A DNA stretch of 64,000 nt from Atherix ibis (lineage: Eukaryota > Arthropoda > Insecta > Diptera > Athericidae). How positions within the stretch are numbered: the stretch's first letter is position 1; the number at the start of each line of letters is the position of its first letter. Below the pieces are notes generated by a model. The model was not told the DNA's origin. It searched no databases and worked only from the letters and a program-made list of their open reading frames with translations. The DNA is taken from contig OY282610.1 of NCBI GenBank assembly GCA_958298945.1, forward strand, positions 45,577,667 through 45,641,666. Direction: 5' to 3'. The position numbers and the translations under genes are program-made. Below, in pieces: positions 1 to 12,288 of the stretch.

Positions 1-370
1 ATTCATATGGGACCCAATTTCCTTGCTTTTGGATGAATCCTGCTGCTTTCAAACGTTTTAAAATGGGTGCTTGAGTGACTCCCAATGATTTTGCAATTTC
101 TTCTTGATTTCGACAACAGTAATCGTCGATTAATGCCTCCAAATCTTCATCTTCAAACTTTTTTGGCTGACCTGGTCGTTCTTTGTCTTCCGTGTCAAAA
201 TCACCACTTCTGAACCGCACAAACCATCTCTCGCACGTTGAAATCGATGGAACATATTCAGGATAAGCTTCGGTGAGCAATCGATGTGCTTCAGCTGCAC
301 TTTTTTTCAAATTGAAGAAGTAAATCAATACTTCCCGCAAATGGGACTTTTTTGGTACGAAATTCGACAT
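1..370 (-). CDS. mariner transposase, N-terminal 123 codons (partial)
   Basis: The frame is open from ATG at 370 to the window edge with no stop, so integrity of the rest is unknown. Visible features are the N-terminal paired helix-turn-helix region that binds the inverted repeat (about residues 1-115), the CERWFVRFRSGDFD block near residues 46-60, a GQPKKF linker in the position of the family's GRP-type linker, and the WVPYE block just before the cut. The catalytic D,D34D domain is outside the window. Wording of the blocks (LREVLIYFF, AAEAHRLL, RLKAAGFIQKQGNWVPYE) is closest to mori-type mariners as I remember them; the subfamily is inference. Start chosen because it is the only ATG before the conserved block and sits a normal distance from the inverted repeat. 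Confidence 0.8.
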   Translation of the reverse strand, partial: MSNFVPKKSHLREVLIYFFNLKKSAAEAHRLLTEAYPEYVPSISTCERWFVRFRSGDFDTEDKERPGQPKKFEDEDLEALIDDYCCRNQEEIAKSLGVTQAPILKRLKAAGFIQKQGNWVPYE

Positions 371-542
371 TTTTGAAGCAAAAAAAAACTTTGTTGTTTA
401 CACTATTTCATTCAATGACTAATCGAGAATGAATGACAGATGTGTAACCTCAAAAATGCCTTATGAGTTATTATTAACACAAACCATGTGTAAAAGTTAT
501 GCCATCTGTTGGCAATCCCGCATTTTTAAGTTATACACCCAA
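1..542 (-). mobile_element. mariner element, 3' part cut off by window edge
   Basis: The right end reads inward on the minus strand as TTGGGTGTATAACTTAAAAA after a TA (543-544), which fits a mariner 5' inverted repeat and TA target site. A 172-bp leader separates it from the transposase start at 370. The other inverted repeat and the 3' half lie left of the window, so the pair cannot be checked. It lies about 100 bp from the next mariner (646-1898) in the same orientation, but the inverted repeats and proteins differ, so these are separate insertions. Confidence 0.75.
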
Positions 543-645
543 TATATAAAAAACAGATAAATTTGTAAAATATCTTTTACAAATTCATATAATTTACATT
601 ATCAGTCATGTAAATTATATGAAAAGATATTTACAAATATATATA

Positions 646-1898
646 TCAGGTGTAGTAAAAAGAAATCCATTATTTTTGCATTAAATTGAAGGTTTTATTT
701 AGCATAGTTTTGTTCGATAACTTGTTGCCATTTTGGAGGTAATTTCATAATGCCTCTCTCATAGAAAGCCTCGTTCCTATTGGCAAAAAACTGGGACAGC
801 CGATTTTCACAATCTTCTCTTGAGGCGAATTTTTTACCTGCAAAATCATTCGTCATAGACAGGAAGAGATGGTAATCACTTGGTGCCAGGTCCGGACTAT
901 AAGGTGGATGCATAAGAACATCCCAACCAAGATCCCGGAATTTCTGGCGAGTCACTATCGATGTATGCGACCTGGCGTTGTCCTGATGGAACACAATTCC
1001 TCTCCTATTGGCCAAAGCTGGCCGCTTCTGGGCGATTGCTTCTTTCAGACGGTCCAATTGTTGACAGTATAGGTCCGAATTAAGAGTTCGGCCGTAGGGG
1101 AGCAGCTCATAGTAGACGATTCCCTGCCAGTCCCACCAAACACACAGCAAAACCTTCCTGGCTGTCAATCCTGGCTTGACCACCGTTTGCGCCGGGTGAC
1201 CGCGATTTGACCACGGCCGTTGTCGCTTGACGTTGTCATAAGTTACCCACTTTTCATCACCAGTAACCATCCGCTTCAGAAATGGATCGATATTGTTGCG
1301 ATTCAGCAGCGATTCGCAGATGGAAATTTGGTCCATGAGGTTTTTTTGCTATAACTCGTGTGGTACCCATACATCGAGCTTCTTTTTGTATCCAGCCTTA
1401 TTTAAGTGGTTCCAAACGGTTTTTTGTGCAATGTTTAGCTCCTGGGCAATCGAAACAATGCCTACGTGACGGTCGGACTCGACGATTTCCATTATTTTAT
1501 CGACATTTTCGACAATTGGCCTTCCAGAGCGTGGTGCATCTTTGACATCAAAATTACCGGAACGGAATCGACAAAACCGAAATTGCGCATGATTGGCTGT
1601 TACAGTATCAGGACCATAAACACTATTCACATTTTCAGCTGCCTGGCTTGCGTTTTCGCCTTTATCGAATAAAAACTGTAAAATATGGCGTATTTTCTCT
1701 TTGTTGGTGTCCATCTTTGACGCGTGTTAAAAAAATACTGAGTCAAGTAATCACAAAACTGTATTTAAAACTTTCTTAGTACGAAATCTTATGTTTCTAA
1801 TGCCATCTAGTGCAACTCGATCGCACTTTTACAACGGGAGATACAAACTCTTAAAGCCATCTATTGGCAAAATAATGGATTACTTTTTACTACACTTA
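646..1898 (-). mobile_element. mariner element, cecropia-like, near full length
   Basis: About 1.25 kb, bounded by TA on both sides (644-645 and 1899-1900). The left end reads TCAGGTGTAGTAAAAAGAAA and the right end, read inward on the minus strand, TAAGTGTAGTAAAAAGTAAT. Both continue into a shared TCCATTATTTTG, with one indel and one substitution in about 30 bp. One transposase frame fills the interior on the minus strand. The good match of the ends suggests fairly recent insertion. Confidence 0.9.
695..1714 (-). pseudogene. mariner transposase broken by one in-frame stop
   Basis: The full-length frame has 339 codons plus stop, the usual size of the family, with no frameshift. The single visible lesion is TAG at codon 122 (1349-1351), just after the WVPHEL block. 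The DNA-binding half precedes it. The catalytic half keeps all three aspartates: D153 (VTGDEKW), D245 (FHQDNARSH) and D280 (APSDYHLF), the last two separated by 34 residues, the mariner D,D34D signature. The HPPYSPDLAPSDYHLF block and a C-terminal KLPPKWQQVIEQN block are intact. The enzyme would cut at the inverted repeats and integrate at TA. As it stands only a 121-residue DNA-binding fragment could be made by normal translation. Overlapping plus-strand frames here are antisense shadows. Confidence 0.9.
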
Positions 1899-3982
1899 TA
1901 TATTTAATATTCGTAGAAAAAAAAATTTCAATTGAGTTTATCAAACAATATTAATTTAAGAAAATAAAAAATTGTTACAATTGTGATTTCTTGGTTAAAA
2001 ATTTCCACTGATATAGCAAAAAAATCTCAGGTGTAAATATTGAAAAAAAAATCGCATGTTCACGCTGGGATTTGAAAAAAGCAGGTACAAGAAGGGTTAT
2101 ATTTTTCTAAGCTTGCTGCTGATTAATAAATAGAAGATAGCTAAAGGAAACTGGAATAAAATGCTGGACGGCTAGGGAGGAGAAGACGAATGGGTGAAAA
2201 TATACACACCACCTTTAAACGATTAATGTTTGTGGTTGCATGGCTACTAATGATGTCCGTGAAATATCAAATTCCGCCAATTACATGGCAGTTCCTAAAT
2301 AATCGGTTGCTTGCAATAAGGGTGAAGGTTTGGTAAGACAACGCCTGTCCGTCACGAAGCCGCCCAAACCATGACGTGGATTTAAATAAATGTGGTTGAT
2401 ATCTTCAAATAAAGAATTTTTCCTCAGATCTAATATCGAATATCTATGGTATATTTTAAAGCGTAATATCTAGGAATACTCAATGACATCGAAGGAACAT
2501 CTAAAAAATATCATTCATCGATAATGGAACTGCATAATTAGTGAAATATGACACAGATCAGGCTGCCGAAGGTTCACTTCTTAATAGCAGAGGGAAGTGG
2601 GGAGTGGTGTCAACAAAGTATTTTTTTTAAAATTATTTTAAAATTAATACTTTTTTTTTTGGCCAAAGAAAACTTTTGTTTTTGGTCAAGTTTTAAGTCC
2701 TTTGATATTCAACTAATTAATTCAAATTAATCAGTTGAATTGTGATACTATCCGCTATTGAAAAATAAATAAATTAGATAGCTTTTTTTTCATTCAATAT
2801 TTTTCTAAAAAAAATAATGAATCAAAAAATAGATATCCAATTTAGATTTTTTTAATATTCTCAATAATACAATAGAATTATTTAGTTCATAGTATTGTTG
2901 GCTACTTGATTATAAAATTCTTTATTTTCAATACTGAGTGATTCGAAAACTGAGTATTTAAACTTGAAAAACTTTATGTTATAATAGTTAATTTATACAA
3001 AAATGTACAAAACTAATTAACCCTTATTTAATATCAAATGTTAAACTATTTACGAAATTGGAAACTGTTAAAAAGCCAACTTACGAGTTTTGTGCATAAA
3101 AAAATCTAACTATTAAAAAAACTTAATCAATCTTGCATAGAATATAATTACTACTAAAATAACTGTCTTCTAACAAATGATTAGCAAAAATCTTATGACA
3201 AGGGATGCCATATTTGAAATACGAAATAAAAATAGAATTTTGTTGAGACGCTCTTCGTAAAAATCCATTATAAATTATTTAAATTTATACGCTCTTCTTA
3301 ATTAACTAGGCGTTATTAAAATATCTTTAAATAGTTTTATGGTTTTCTCAAAAAAATTTTAAAATACCTATTAAAAAATGCGGATAATCATAATTTACAG
3401 TAAAGATAATCCGAATACTAATTTCTTTGAAAACTTTCAAATTTGAAAATTATTATTTTGATTATGGTCATTTGATAAATAACTTTCAAATGTAGTATTT
3501 TGCATTTATATTTCGTAGATATTAAAGTATATTAAGTAAAAAATAAAATATTTATTAATGGGAATTAGGGTTTATTTCTTCAGACATATAATAAAAAAAA
3601 AGGATAAATTATAGAAACATCATAATTCTTTTAGATAAGAAAAATATACTTTCCAGGAAGGAACTAAAAAAATTAATAAAATATGGTATATTGGCAAAAA
3701 ATACTATAACTAAAAATGTTATTAAAATTTGAATGATAGTTTTTAATAATTGTAACTTTTGAGTTTTAAATATAATTTTTTTGAAGATTATAAAAATATG
3801 TACGATGATCCAGTTGTTGCATCGCAAAGTAAATTCCCTAAGCGCTTGGACTGTATAACTTACTTTTTTTTCAGCCTAGATTTAAATCTGAATCGTATGC
3901 TTTTTTAACAAACATACACTGAGAGTTACACACTTCTACAAATTTTCACATTATAGTATAAAAAGTTGCCAGGACACAAAAC
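1899..3982. other. AT-rich spacer, no gene recognised
   Basis: Mostly low-complexity A/T. A patch of higher complexity at about 2050-2400 has no readable frame of length and matches no family I recognise. The frames at 2548-2730 and 3609-3827 have low-complexity, AT-driven composition and are not supported. Confidence 0.5.
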
Positions 3983-4042
3983 TCGAAATTTGGTGATGTC
4001 AATTGTTGTTCAAGATCATGCAATTTGACGCTGTTGCACCCT
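3983..4042 (+). pseudogene. DD41D mariner transposase fragment (catalytic loop)
   Basis: Twenty codons read SKFGDVNCCSRSCNLTLLHP, which lines up with the SRFGDVNWPPRSCDLTPLD block that carries the third catalytic residue in DD41D (rosa-like) transposases. The better-preserved relics at 41197-42233 (LPRSCDLTSLD) and 50244-50620 (FGDINWPLRSCD) show the same block. The catalytic aspartate position is changed to histidine. Nothing else of the element is readable nearby, so this is a fragment. Confidence 0.5.
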
Positions 4043-4349
4043 TTTTTTTCAGTAAAGCTTTACTAAAAGTTGTAACTTTCCTTTTGAAATATGCAAAAAA
4101 AGTCTTAAAAAATTACCATAAAAGTGTCGAGTCCCAAAAATAGTTTTGTGATAGTCATTTGAATTATGTTAAATTGTATAATAATGGCAAAATTTTAACA
4201 AAATAATATCAAAGTCTGAATTTAAATTATATTTCATTTGACTCTACTTTTAAAAGCACAAATTGTATAATTTTTTGTAAGGGTAAAATTACTTGTGTAT
4301 GTATAAATAAAAAGCGTAAGATTATTGGACATAATTGATCCTCAAATTT

Positions 4350-4565
4350 GAAAGAATTTCATAAAGTAACATTCATTTTCTTACTAGACTAATGAAAATT
4401 AATATTGCATTTCAATAGTATTTATGGAACTAAAATTCTATGTAGGCAGCCAAGGATTATTTTCTGAAACTTTCATTAGTCTAGTAACAAAATGAATGAA
4501 TTTCTATGTAGGCAGCAAAGGATTATTTTCTCCAGGATACCATTAGTCTTAGTTAAAAAATGAAT
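4350..4565. repeat. foldback plus tandem duplication, non-coding
   Basis: The segment 4370-4399 and the segment 4469-4498 are inverted copies of each other (about 29 of 30 positions pair), with a ~70-bp loop. Within it TTCTATGTAGGCAGCCAAGG and the following 10 bases (4437-4466) are repeated almost exactly at 4501-4530, a tandem duplication with a period of 64 bp. A third, weaker copy of the arm lies at about 4540-4566. No coding capacity. It may be a MITE remnant. Confidence 0.6.
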
Positions 4566-6739
4566 GAATTTCTTTATGGATTAAAAGAAGAATTCATAAT
4601 TTTTAGCTTTTTATATATCACAGAATAATTTAATAATTAATAAATAATTACATAAAAACCAAAAATAATTAAATAATATTATTTTTCTTTCCTAGCCTCG
4701 ATGCATAATATTTTTACCAATCGATTAAATGAATTACTCTAAGAAAAATATAATAATTATAGAAAAATAATATTTATAGTAATGAGAAATTTTTTTTGAT
4801 TAATTTTATGCTACATAAAATATAATATCTTAATGATTGTTCGGTTATGTTATTAGGGATATTAATACAATATTTGATCAAACACATATTTCCTTTTTAG
4901 GCATTTCTCATAAATGATCTTTTTGCACACAAAAAAAAAACCGTCATAAAATAAAAAGAAAATTCTAACAAATACATCCTGATTATGGTAGAAAATTATT
5001 TTATTTCAGTTATTATCTTCTGCTTAGATATTATTGACGTAAAAATAGCATGTTCGGCTTGCATGTTCATTTTATGAGAACAAAAATTAATCCAAGATAA
5101 TAAAATGGCATACAGAATAGAAAGCTCGGTATCTGTTAATAAAATGATTATATTGTGGATTTTTGGTCTTCTAACATAAAAAATAAGCCTACAAAATATA
5201 TCTGTTCATACACGTATATAGTAATAAGGATAATAAAAATTATACATAAACCCGAAATACTTTAGTAGCGCAACCATAGACAACTATTATTTACGGTGGA
5301 AATTTTTCAAGAAATAATAATAGGTCAGTGCGAAATGAAGCAGTCATTGTTATGGTATTCAATCTACTTAAGTGTAATTCATACATTCTTTAATAGATAT
5401 CTACGATGTAACTATAAAGTCAAACTTTTATCTTTAACACATTAATTAGATATTTTCTTCAGATAATATATCCGCATTATTTTGACATTATATAAATTAA
5501 TTTTTTCTTTCTTGTAACTATTAGGAAAAAGGAATTTTTCTGAATCGAGAAAAATAACGAATTTTAAAAAAAAATTACTAAATATTCATTACAAATTTTA
5601 AAAGTCAAGTTATAAGCACACAAAATGTTTCTAGGAAAAAAATTATTTTTCAGAAAATTACATGAGTTTAATGTAGTTACGTTCTTCATCCAATTGTAGA
5701 TTTTTAACAATCTTTAAGGTCTTAATTATTATTTAAAAAAAAAAAATTATATTACATTTTCTTTAGCCAAAATGAAATTGAGAGTAGGCGATAGCAATAA
5801 TTAAAAATATTTATTGCAAGTAATTAATTATAACAAGATTAACTAAGGGTCTTAACGAAGAAAATTTTTAATTTTATAGAAAACTTTTTTTACACAAAAA
5901 ATGATTTAGAATACATTCATTAGAAAATTATAGAAAAATACTTTTTCAACCAATAAAAGTTAACATCAACAAAAACTCAAGAGCTTTTATTCACGTTAAA
6001 TTTTAGTTTTTATAAGCAACATTTTTATTTAAAAAATAACTTTCGTACACAGTTTTCAGTTCAAAATATATTTTATATATTATAAAAATAATTAAGCTTC
6101 ATTTTATTACATATATTTTTGCTATAATATTTAAAAAAAAATGTTTTTCCTTTTTATATGATGCGACCAAAAAAATATTCATCCATTAGAAATGTATCAG
6201 AAATTTCAATATTAGTATAGTCATCGATTTCTTTTTGTACAATTTTTTCAAACCAATATAATATTTCCTTTAATTTTTTATATATTAAATATGAGATTTA
6301 TTTTCACAAAATAATATTCTCATACTATAAAAACATATCCCATAAATACCTAAAGGGAAAATAAATTTACACATATAACTTCCGTAAAATGAAATTAAAT
6401 TTAACCAGCATAGGAGGAATATAAAATTTTTGCCAATTTGTTTTTGTAGAAATTTCCTTTTATCTTTTAATTTATTCGAAACCTGTTCATACATTAATCA
6501 AATTCATTTGTTAATTTATACTCGTATTCTTGTACACCTGTAAGAGGAAACTCGCATTTCTGTTCCTGGAAATGTTCAATAAAATAACATTAACAAAAAT
6601 TTCCAATCAAATTATGATTATATTCATACTTATATTATTATTGAGTTAGAAAAGAATTATTTCATTATGTTAAGAAATAATTACAATAATTTTAAGTTAT
6701 TAAAATTGGAAAGAAAAATTCTTTTTTATATCAAGTTGA
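4566..6739. other. AT-rich spacer, no gene recognised
   Basis: Homopolymer-rich A/T sequence on both strands. No transposase, reverse transcriptase or RNA gene signature seen. Frames at 6285-6494 are low-complexity and unsupported. Confidence 0.5.
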
Positions 6740-7200
6740 ATTTTATGTTTTCTACAATATTAACGATGACATTCTGGATATCAAAGAAAGATGCTCATAA
6801 GCTTAAGTAAAATGGACACTCAAAACGTATAAAAAAAGTCCTTAAAATGTAAAAATTTACAAAAATATTATTTTATTATTTTTAGGAGGTTTTTAATAAT
6901 TTTTAGATTATAACTTATTAAGTATTAGCGTTATGACCATCGGCATATCGAAAAAAGATGCTTATAAACTCAAGTCAAATACGCACAAAATAAGTCCGTA
7001 AAATGTAAATGGTTGTAAGAAATTATTACATTATGTTAAGAAGACTTTTAATAAATTTTCGATTATATTCCATTAAGGATCTTTATGTTGAATACCAAAG
7101 AAAAGGGGCCTAGAAGCTCAAATAAACTGGACGTTCAATATGCACTAAATAAATCCCTGAGATGCAAAATGTTTTAATTTATTTATGATGATCGCAATAT
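6740..7200. repeat. diverged tandem repeat, about 3 units of ~160 bp
   Basis: A recurring block containing CAAAGAAAGATGCTCATAAG at 6782 reappears in diverged form at about 6949 (GAAAAAAGATGCTTATAAAC) and 7096 (CCAAAGAAAAGGGGCCTAGA). Each copy is followed by an AAGTxAA stretch, a GxAC/CGCA patch, then AAxTCCxTxAxATGxAAA. Between the blocks lies a repeated run around TTTTTAATAAxTTTTxGATTATA. A partial extra unit may lie at 6660-6740. No coding capacity. It looks like an old satellite remnant. Confidence 0.55.
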
Positions 7201-7489
7201 AAATTCATTTTTTCTCCTAAATGTAAGGTCACAAATTTTAAGTAAGGTCAAAAAATTTTAAGAGCTTGTCCCATTTTGATTAGGCTAAATATAAGACCGA
7301 GCTTAAAGTTATATTACTCTATGTAACCATATAAAAATTAATTATTTTCCTTAAAATTCCTCAATCAAGTGAGTAATAGCCATATTGCTAGAAAGTAATC
7401 AATATCATTAAAAATAATTAAAAGATCTGACGATGCTGCATAATGGAAATATTAGTGACTCTTACACTAAAAATAAAGGAGTAAAGGAA

Positions 7490-8160
7490 GGATGTGCACT
7501 CTTACATCAACTGTTCAGAATTATCCTACAGGAAATCTAGCGACATCCAAGCTAAAAAAGAAGATCTTGAGAAATTAGCACGATATGCTGACTTGGAAAT
7601 AAATACCTGGAAAGCTAAGAACATGCGAATTAACACCAATAACTGAGGAGATATTACTCTTGCAGGAAAGCCCGTTGAATGCGTAGATATTTTCTGCTAT
7701 CTAGGCATTATAATAATAACAGAAGCAATTGTCGATAACAGACTTCGAAAAGCAAGATTAGTATTAGGGCAACCAAGCCCTGTGTAAGATCAGTACTGAC
7801 ATATGGTAGTGATACACGACTAATTTTGAGCAACATCATATAGAAATTGTAGGTATTCATTAACAAATGTCTCCGTATACCATTAGCATCATGTATCTAT
7901 TAGAAACTATAAGAGAGGAACCAATTGCAAAACAGATTAAGAGAGACAAGTAAAAATTGAGCGGGCATATCCACAGGTAAAAAAGCCGACAGCATTAATA
8001 GAATAGCGTTACAGTGGAATTCCCAAGATAAAAGATCAAGAGGTCGTTCCAAAAACACCTGCCGACGATCGGTATTCTTGGAACTAGGAGAAAATAACGT
8101 CACCTGGAATAGTATCAAAACATCATTGTTTAATGTTATTTAACGTGGCAAACCTATCGT
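7490..8160 (+). pseudogene. non-LTR retrotransposon, C-terminal tail relic
   Basis: Stepwise reading in shifting plus-strand frames gives the tail typical of insect endonuclease-reverse transcriptase elements: LEINTWKAKNMRIN, then the YLG-type block VDIFCYLGIIII, REEPIAKQIKRDK, and near the end NSINRIALQWNSQDKRSRGR with KNTCRRSVFLELGENNVTWN. Several stops and frameshifts interrupt it, and the reverse transcriptase palm motif (xADD) is not found. It is a 5'-truncated, dead copy, the normal outcome of LINE insertion. The exact clade cannot be named from this piece. Confidence 0.65.
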
Positions 8161-9060
8161 TAGACATAATACCACGGGCCACCTACGATCATAGGGATTG
8201 AGACACGCCAAATCAACTCCCAAAACAAGCCTATGCAGTAACAGATTTCGCCAGTTCACCTGACTAAATTCAGGTATTTGGACGCATTTCAATTATACCC
8301 CAGTTCACTTCTGTCCAAAGCATTCATCTTTGATTTCCTGCTTGGGCCACTTCATCTATGGAATATTATGTAAGGTTCCCCCATTTTCTTCTTTTCTTCT
8401 TATTGTTCTTCTACATCTTCATCTTATTCTTCTTCTTCTTCTTCTTCTTCTTTTTCTTCTGGACCATTTTTCGTGTCCCATGTATGAAGCAGGCAAATAT
8501 TCCATCTTTCAACTCCAGCTGTGAGCAGTCTCAACCAGCAGATTGCTCCCTCATCACTCCACGAACAATTGTGTGAGTACCTGGTCCTGCCTCTAACCAG
8601 CTCCAACCCTAACTGTTGGTAGTAAGACCTGCATAAATCTCTACTATCATCTGCAGTGATAGCACCCGAGATTCTACCATTCTTCAGCTCTAGTCCTAAG
8701 AATGTACTTGCGATTTAAGTGGCAACTACAGCCACCCACGTTTTAGCCAAAGGATCCTCACCTTTCGCAAACCTGTCCGACAAACCATTATGGGGCTTCT
8801 GACCCCCGTAGCATTAGTACCTTGTGAGTATTCTTCACCCAAATAGCTACGCTCCAAGAGCTACAGTAAGAAAACTTATAATTTTCTAGCACTGATAGAC
8901 CTGCTGAGTATTCCCTTTTGGATGAGGTATAAAAACATCAGCATTTAATCGAGTGAGATGGAACTGCCAAGCGGAAATCCTATGCCCCCAGGTGGATTAA
9001 TAAAAGTGAAAAAAGCAAGAAGTAGACAACAATCATCTGAATTTTCAAGAACTTAACTCC
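8161..9060. other. GC-richer repeat-like stretch, unassigned
   Basis: Less A/T-biased than its flanks and without a convincing frame. It could be the 3' untranslated part of the LINE tail at 7490-8160 followed by another decayed element. It contains the TTC microsatellite at 8396-8461. The frames over the microsatellite encode Phe/Leu or Glu runs and are products of the repeat. Confidence 0.4.
8396..8461 (+). repeat. TTC microsatellite
   Basis: Imperfect run of TTC triplets with TTA and TTT interruptions, purest at about 8428-8451. Confidence 0.9.
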
Positions 9061-10650
9061 AAAGATTATCAGATTAAATTTAAATTATATAATAGAGTAG
9101 ATTGTGTGAATTTTTTTTTTGTACATTTAATTGAAAAACTCTCGCGTTGATAGTTGAAGAGCGAGCAAACTTAACCAATTCACTTTGCAAAGACACATAT
9201 GTTCATGACTATGGATGTACATTTACATCTTACATTTTCAACAAGATCTCAAACTTAATTAAAAATATAGTAACTACTGACAAAATAATATGTAAAAAGG
9301 ATCTGTATTTATATTAAATGTACTTGTACTGTTCCGTTGAAATTGATTGACATACTTGGCCATCCTGTTAAGAGTATGAACATGCATTTAATAAATCTCC
9401 TCGGTTCTTTTCTTAGTAATACTTATACAAGATTTTGAGAATTGTTATATTTGTCATGTTATAAATGTTAAAACTTTCATTCTATCCAGTTAACTAACAC
9501 GTACTTATGCATCATATTTGTCTATCTAAAAATACATTAGTGAGTGCCGGTGGGTTTTTTTTGGTTTGTGAGAAAAAAGTGACATCAAAACAAAAGAAGA
9601 AACTTTAAAAAACAAACGAAAAATAAACCAAAAATAATATGAACATAGGTGGGAAAGCTGTGAGGTTGGCAGAGGTATAGAAAATATATAAGAAAGCAAT
9701 TCAAGTAGGTCATGTACGATTGGGAGAACTTTAATGAAACAATGCACAAGGGTACAACCGTATAAAACCCAATCAGTTTTTAGTTCTGTCATACCAAGGA
9801 CACGTATTCATATATTTCGTTAGTTATTTGTCATGTATTTTATTGGTTGCATACACAACCTATTTTGAAATACCTGCCATATTAAGTACGTACGTACATA
9901 ATTCTTTTGTTATATTTGTACTCTGTTTAAGTTGTTCCAACCATTCCAACTGTACCCGTGCATCAACACCCACCTGCATATAGGAAAATGAATTTTTTTT
10001 TGAATGCCACTTGTCACATCTTTGATATTACGGTGTGCACAAAGGCCAACTTGTGTTGTACTTAAGTTGTTGGTTCCTTGAAGAAAGTGCCAGGAATATT
10101 GTCTAACTAACTTAAGCATCTTGTGCCATTCATTATTTCTCTACAGACGCTATACAGCACAATATAAGGAAAAATCTTAATTTTTTTCGTTTGCCCAATT
10201 GAAAACAATAGATGAATAATAGTAAAAATAAAAATAACAAAATAAAATATGAAAAAATTAAAACCGAACAAATAAATCTAGGCAATCAAAGTTTTTGAGC
10301 ACATCACTATGTGAGAAGAAAATAATAGCAAAACCAAAAGAAAAGCAAAACTTAGAAACAAAAATCAAATAACAATACGCTAAAAATATAAATTGGCTTC
10401 TGAAACTTAGGCACTAAGATTGTGTAGGATTTTTGCTTTGAGGTCTTAAGTTTGTTACCATTCAAGTTTAACGTATTAAGAAAAACGCTTGATTTTCATT
10501 AAAGTTTTACTTAACAATATTTATATTTATGCCAATTTTCTGATAAACTATACTTCATACGCAAGCTGTCCTTAAGATAAGTTTACAATTTTTTTAAAAA
10601 ATAATTTTAAGGATGGACATAAAAAACTTGGCAATTTTGTATCGTAAACA
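9061..10650. other. AT-rich spacer, no gene recognised
   Basis: No family signature. The patch at 9900-10140 is of higher complexity. Its 69-codon minus-strand frame has no recognisable motif, so no gene is called. Confidence 0.4.
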
Positions 10651-11300
10651 CGAGGTGTTGAAGAAAAGTTATGACTGCCATCACTGAACAGCACTACGGA
10701 ATTACTCTCTACAATTCTTGCATATTAGTCCCTTCTAGACGTACATTATAAGTTTTGACCTCGGCTGATAACTACGTGATCCTATAACTACAGAGCGTTA
10801 TAAGTGAAGTTGTGTTTTTGTAGTACATTATGAGATATGGAACAGCGAAATTTGGAGCAACGATATAGCAAAAAATTTGACTTACTAAAAGTTATAATTA
10901 AAGTATGGACAATATTCGTTATCGAAAGTATAAGGTTTTTGGTACCAAAAAGAAGAGCGGAGAAATAATAAAAGATGGACTTGGTTGAGGCTTTCAACCT
11001 CAAAATCAGAAGTAATAGTAGATTATACTCGCTGAGGCTGTCAACCGTCGATTTACATTGAAGCTGATGAATAGTTAGTATGGATCTCAGAAAAAAGGAA
11101 TCAAATACACTATGACAATACCCCATGTCTCACGGTCATCTCCACCAATGAGTTTTTATCCACAGAAAGGGATTCTCGGGGCTGGTCAACTTCCTTATTC
11201 AAATGACCCAAGTCCGTACGACTTATTCTTGTTCACCAAGTTAAAAAAATACGTCAAGGATCTTGGTGGAGTCGATATTATCCGAAGGAGTGTTTAAAAA
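10651..11300 (+). pseudogene. mariner-like element relic
   Basis: Starts with CGAGGTGTTGAAGAAAAGTT, which aligns with the start of the relic at 30811. ATG at 10837 opens MEQRNLEQRYSKKFDLLKVI, comparable to the MEQRxxxKFCVKLxK start of one mariner lineage. After a long unreadable stretch, 11190-11260 gives PYSNDPSPYDLFLFTKLKKY, a decayed PPYSPDLAPCDFFLFPKLK block that keeps the third aspartate. Much of the middle is missing or scrambled. Its leader (about 10730-10820) matches 20240-20345 and 30870-30960, so three copies of the family are present. The 112-codon minus-strand frame over this region is antisense. Confidence 0.6.
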
Positions 11301-12288
11301 ACTCCAAAATAATGGCGAAAAGAGCGTCTCTGGTCATGTAGAAAATGTACATACTCCCCCTCCCCACCACTGATGATAGTTTTACGTTATTTTCGTTAAG
11401 TTATTCAGTTGTATCTTATAAATTAGCGTAGATTTGCCACTTTGAGTATCGTCACGAAGGAATCAAGAGTGGTTGCATCAGAAAGGCGAGGCCATTAATT
11501 GACATCACCACTTTTCGACGCAATTCGGTCAGGAAATATCGGTCGTAAAATTTTCATTAGGGCAACTTGTCTTCCAATTAATAGTAGCGTGTGTACTTTT
11601 TTTTTTAAATTGGATTGATACTCATTTATGTTGATAGTTTTGTCATTAAATTTTTTAACATGCTCATACTAGAAGATTTACCATTTATTATATTATCTTC
11701 AAAAATTGCTTAAAAATTGTGCTAAAATAATTCAAACACATTATTAATATGGTCAATCTATTAAAGCTGGTTTTTCGGAAAAAAATCATCTTCTCCGAGA
11801 AAGATTATTTTTAATCAGACGACTGTGTTAAGAAGCGAAATTCTCATATTTGGGCATCTGAAAGTCTGGAGCAGTTATTAAATAACCATTGTATTCATCA
11901 CGTATCACTATATGGTGTGCTTTATGGACCAGGGCATCATTGGTCTGTATTTTTTTTTCTTGAAAAATGGATATGGTGCTACAGATACTGTTAATAAAGT
12001 GTGCTAGAGAGACATGCTAACCAATTGCTTATAAGCCTCGTATTTTTGAACTTTGATACATGCCACACTACCCAAAAAAAACGATTGATTAAAAATCAGA
12101 CCTCAAAGCTATTATCAAGCACATTATCCGTGAGCTACAATTGTGCAAAATGTAGTCGTGGTAGACATCGATATTGTTTTTTAATCGTAAATGGTAAAGT
12201 ACCTTAATTATATTTTAACACATACTAATGCAATTTTCATACAAAATATGTGTTGTATGTAAAATTTAAAAAAAAAATTTCTAATTTT
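11301..12288. other. spacer, no gene recognised
   Basis: Mixed-complexity sequence without recognisable coding or RNA signature. A homopurine/pyrimidine patch CTCCCCCTCCCCACC lies near 11357. Confidence 0.4.

Noticed and set aside
8330..8606. Frames over the TTC repeat giving Phe/Leu or Glu runs
   Set aside because: Produced by the microsatellite itself on each strand and frame.
10788..11126. 112-codon minus-strand frame
   Set aside because: It lies antisense to the mariner-like relic at 10651-11300, whose plus-strand blocks are recognisable. Its Leu/Ile/Phe-rich product has no motif.
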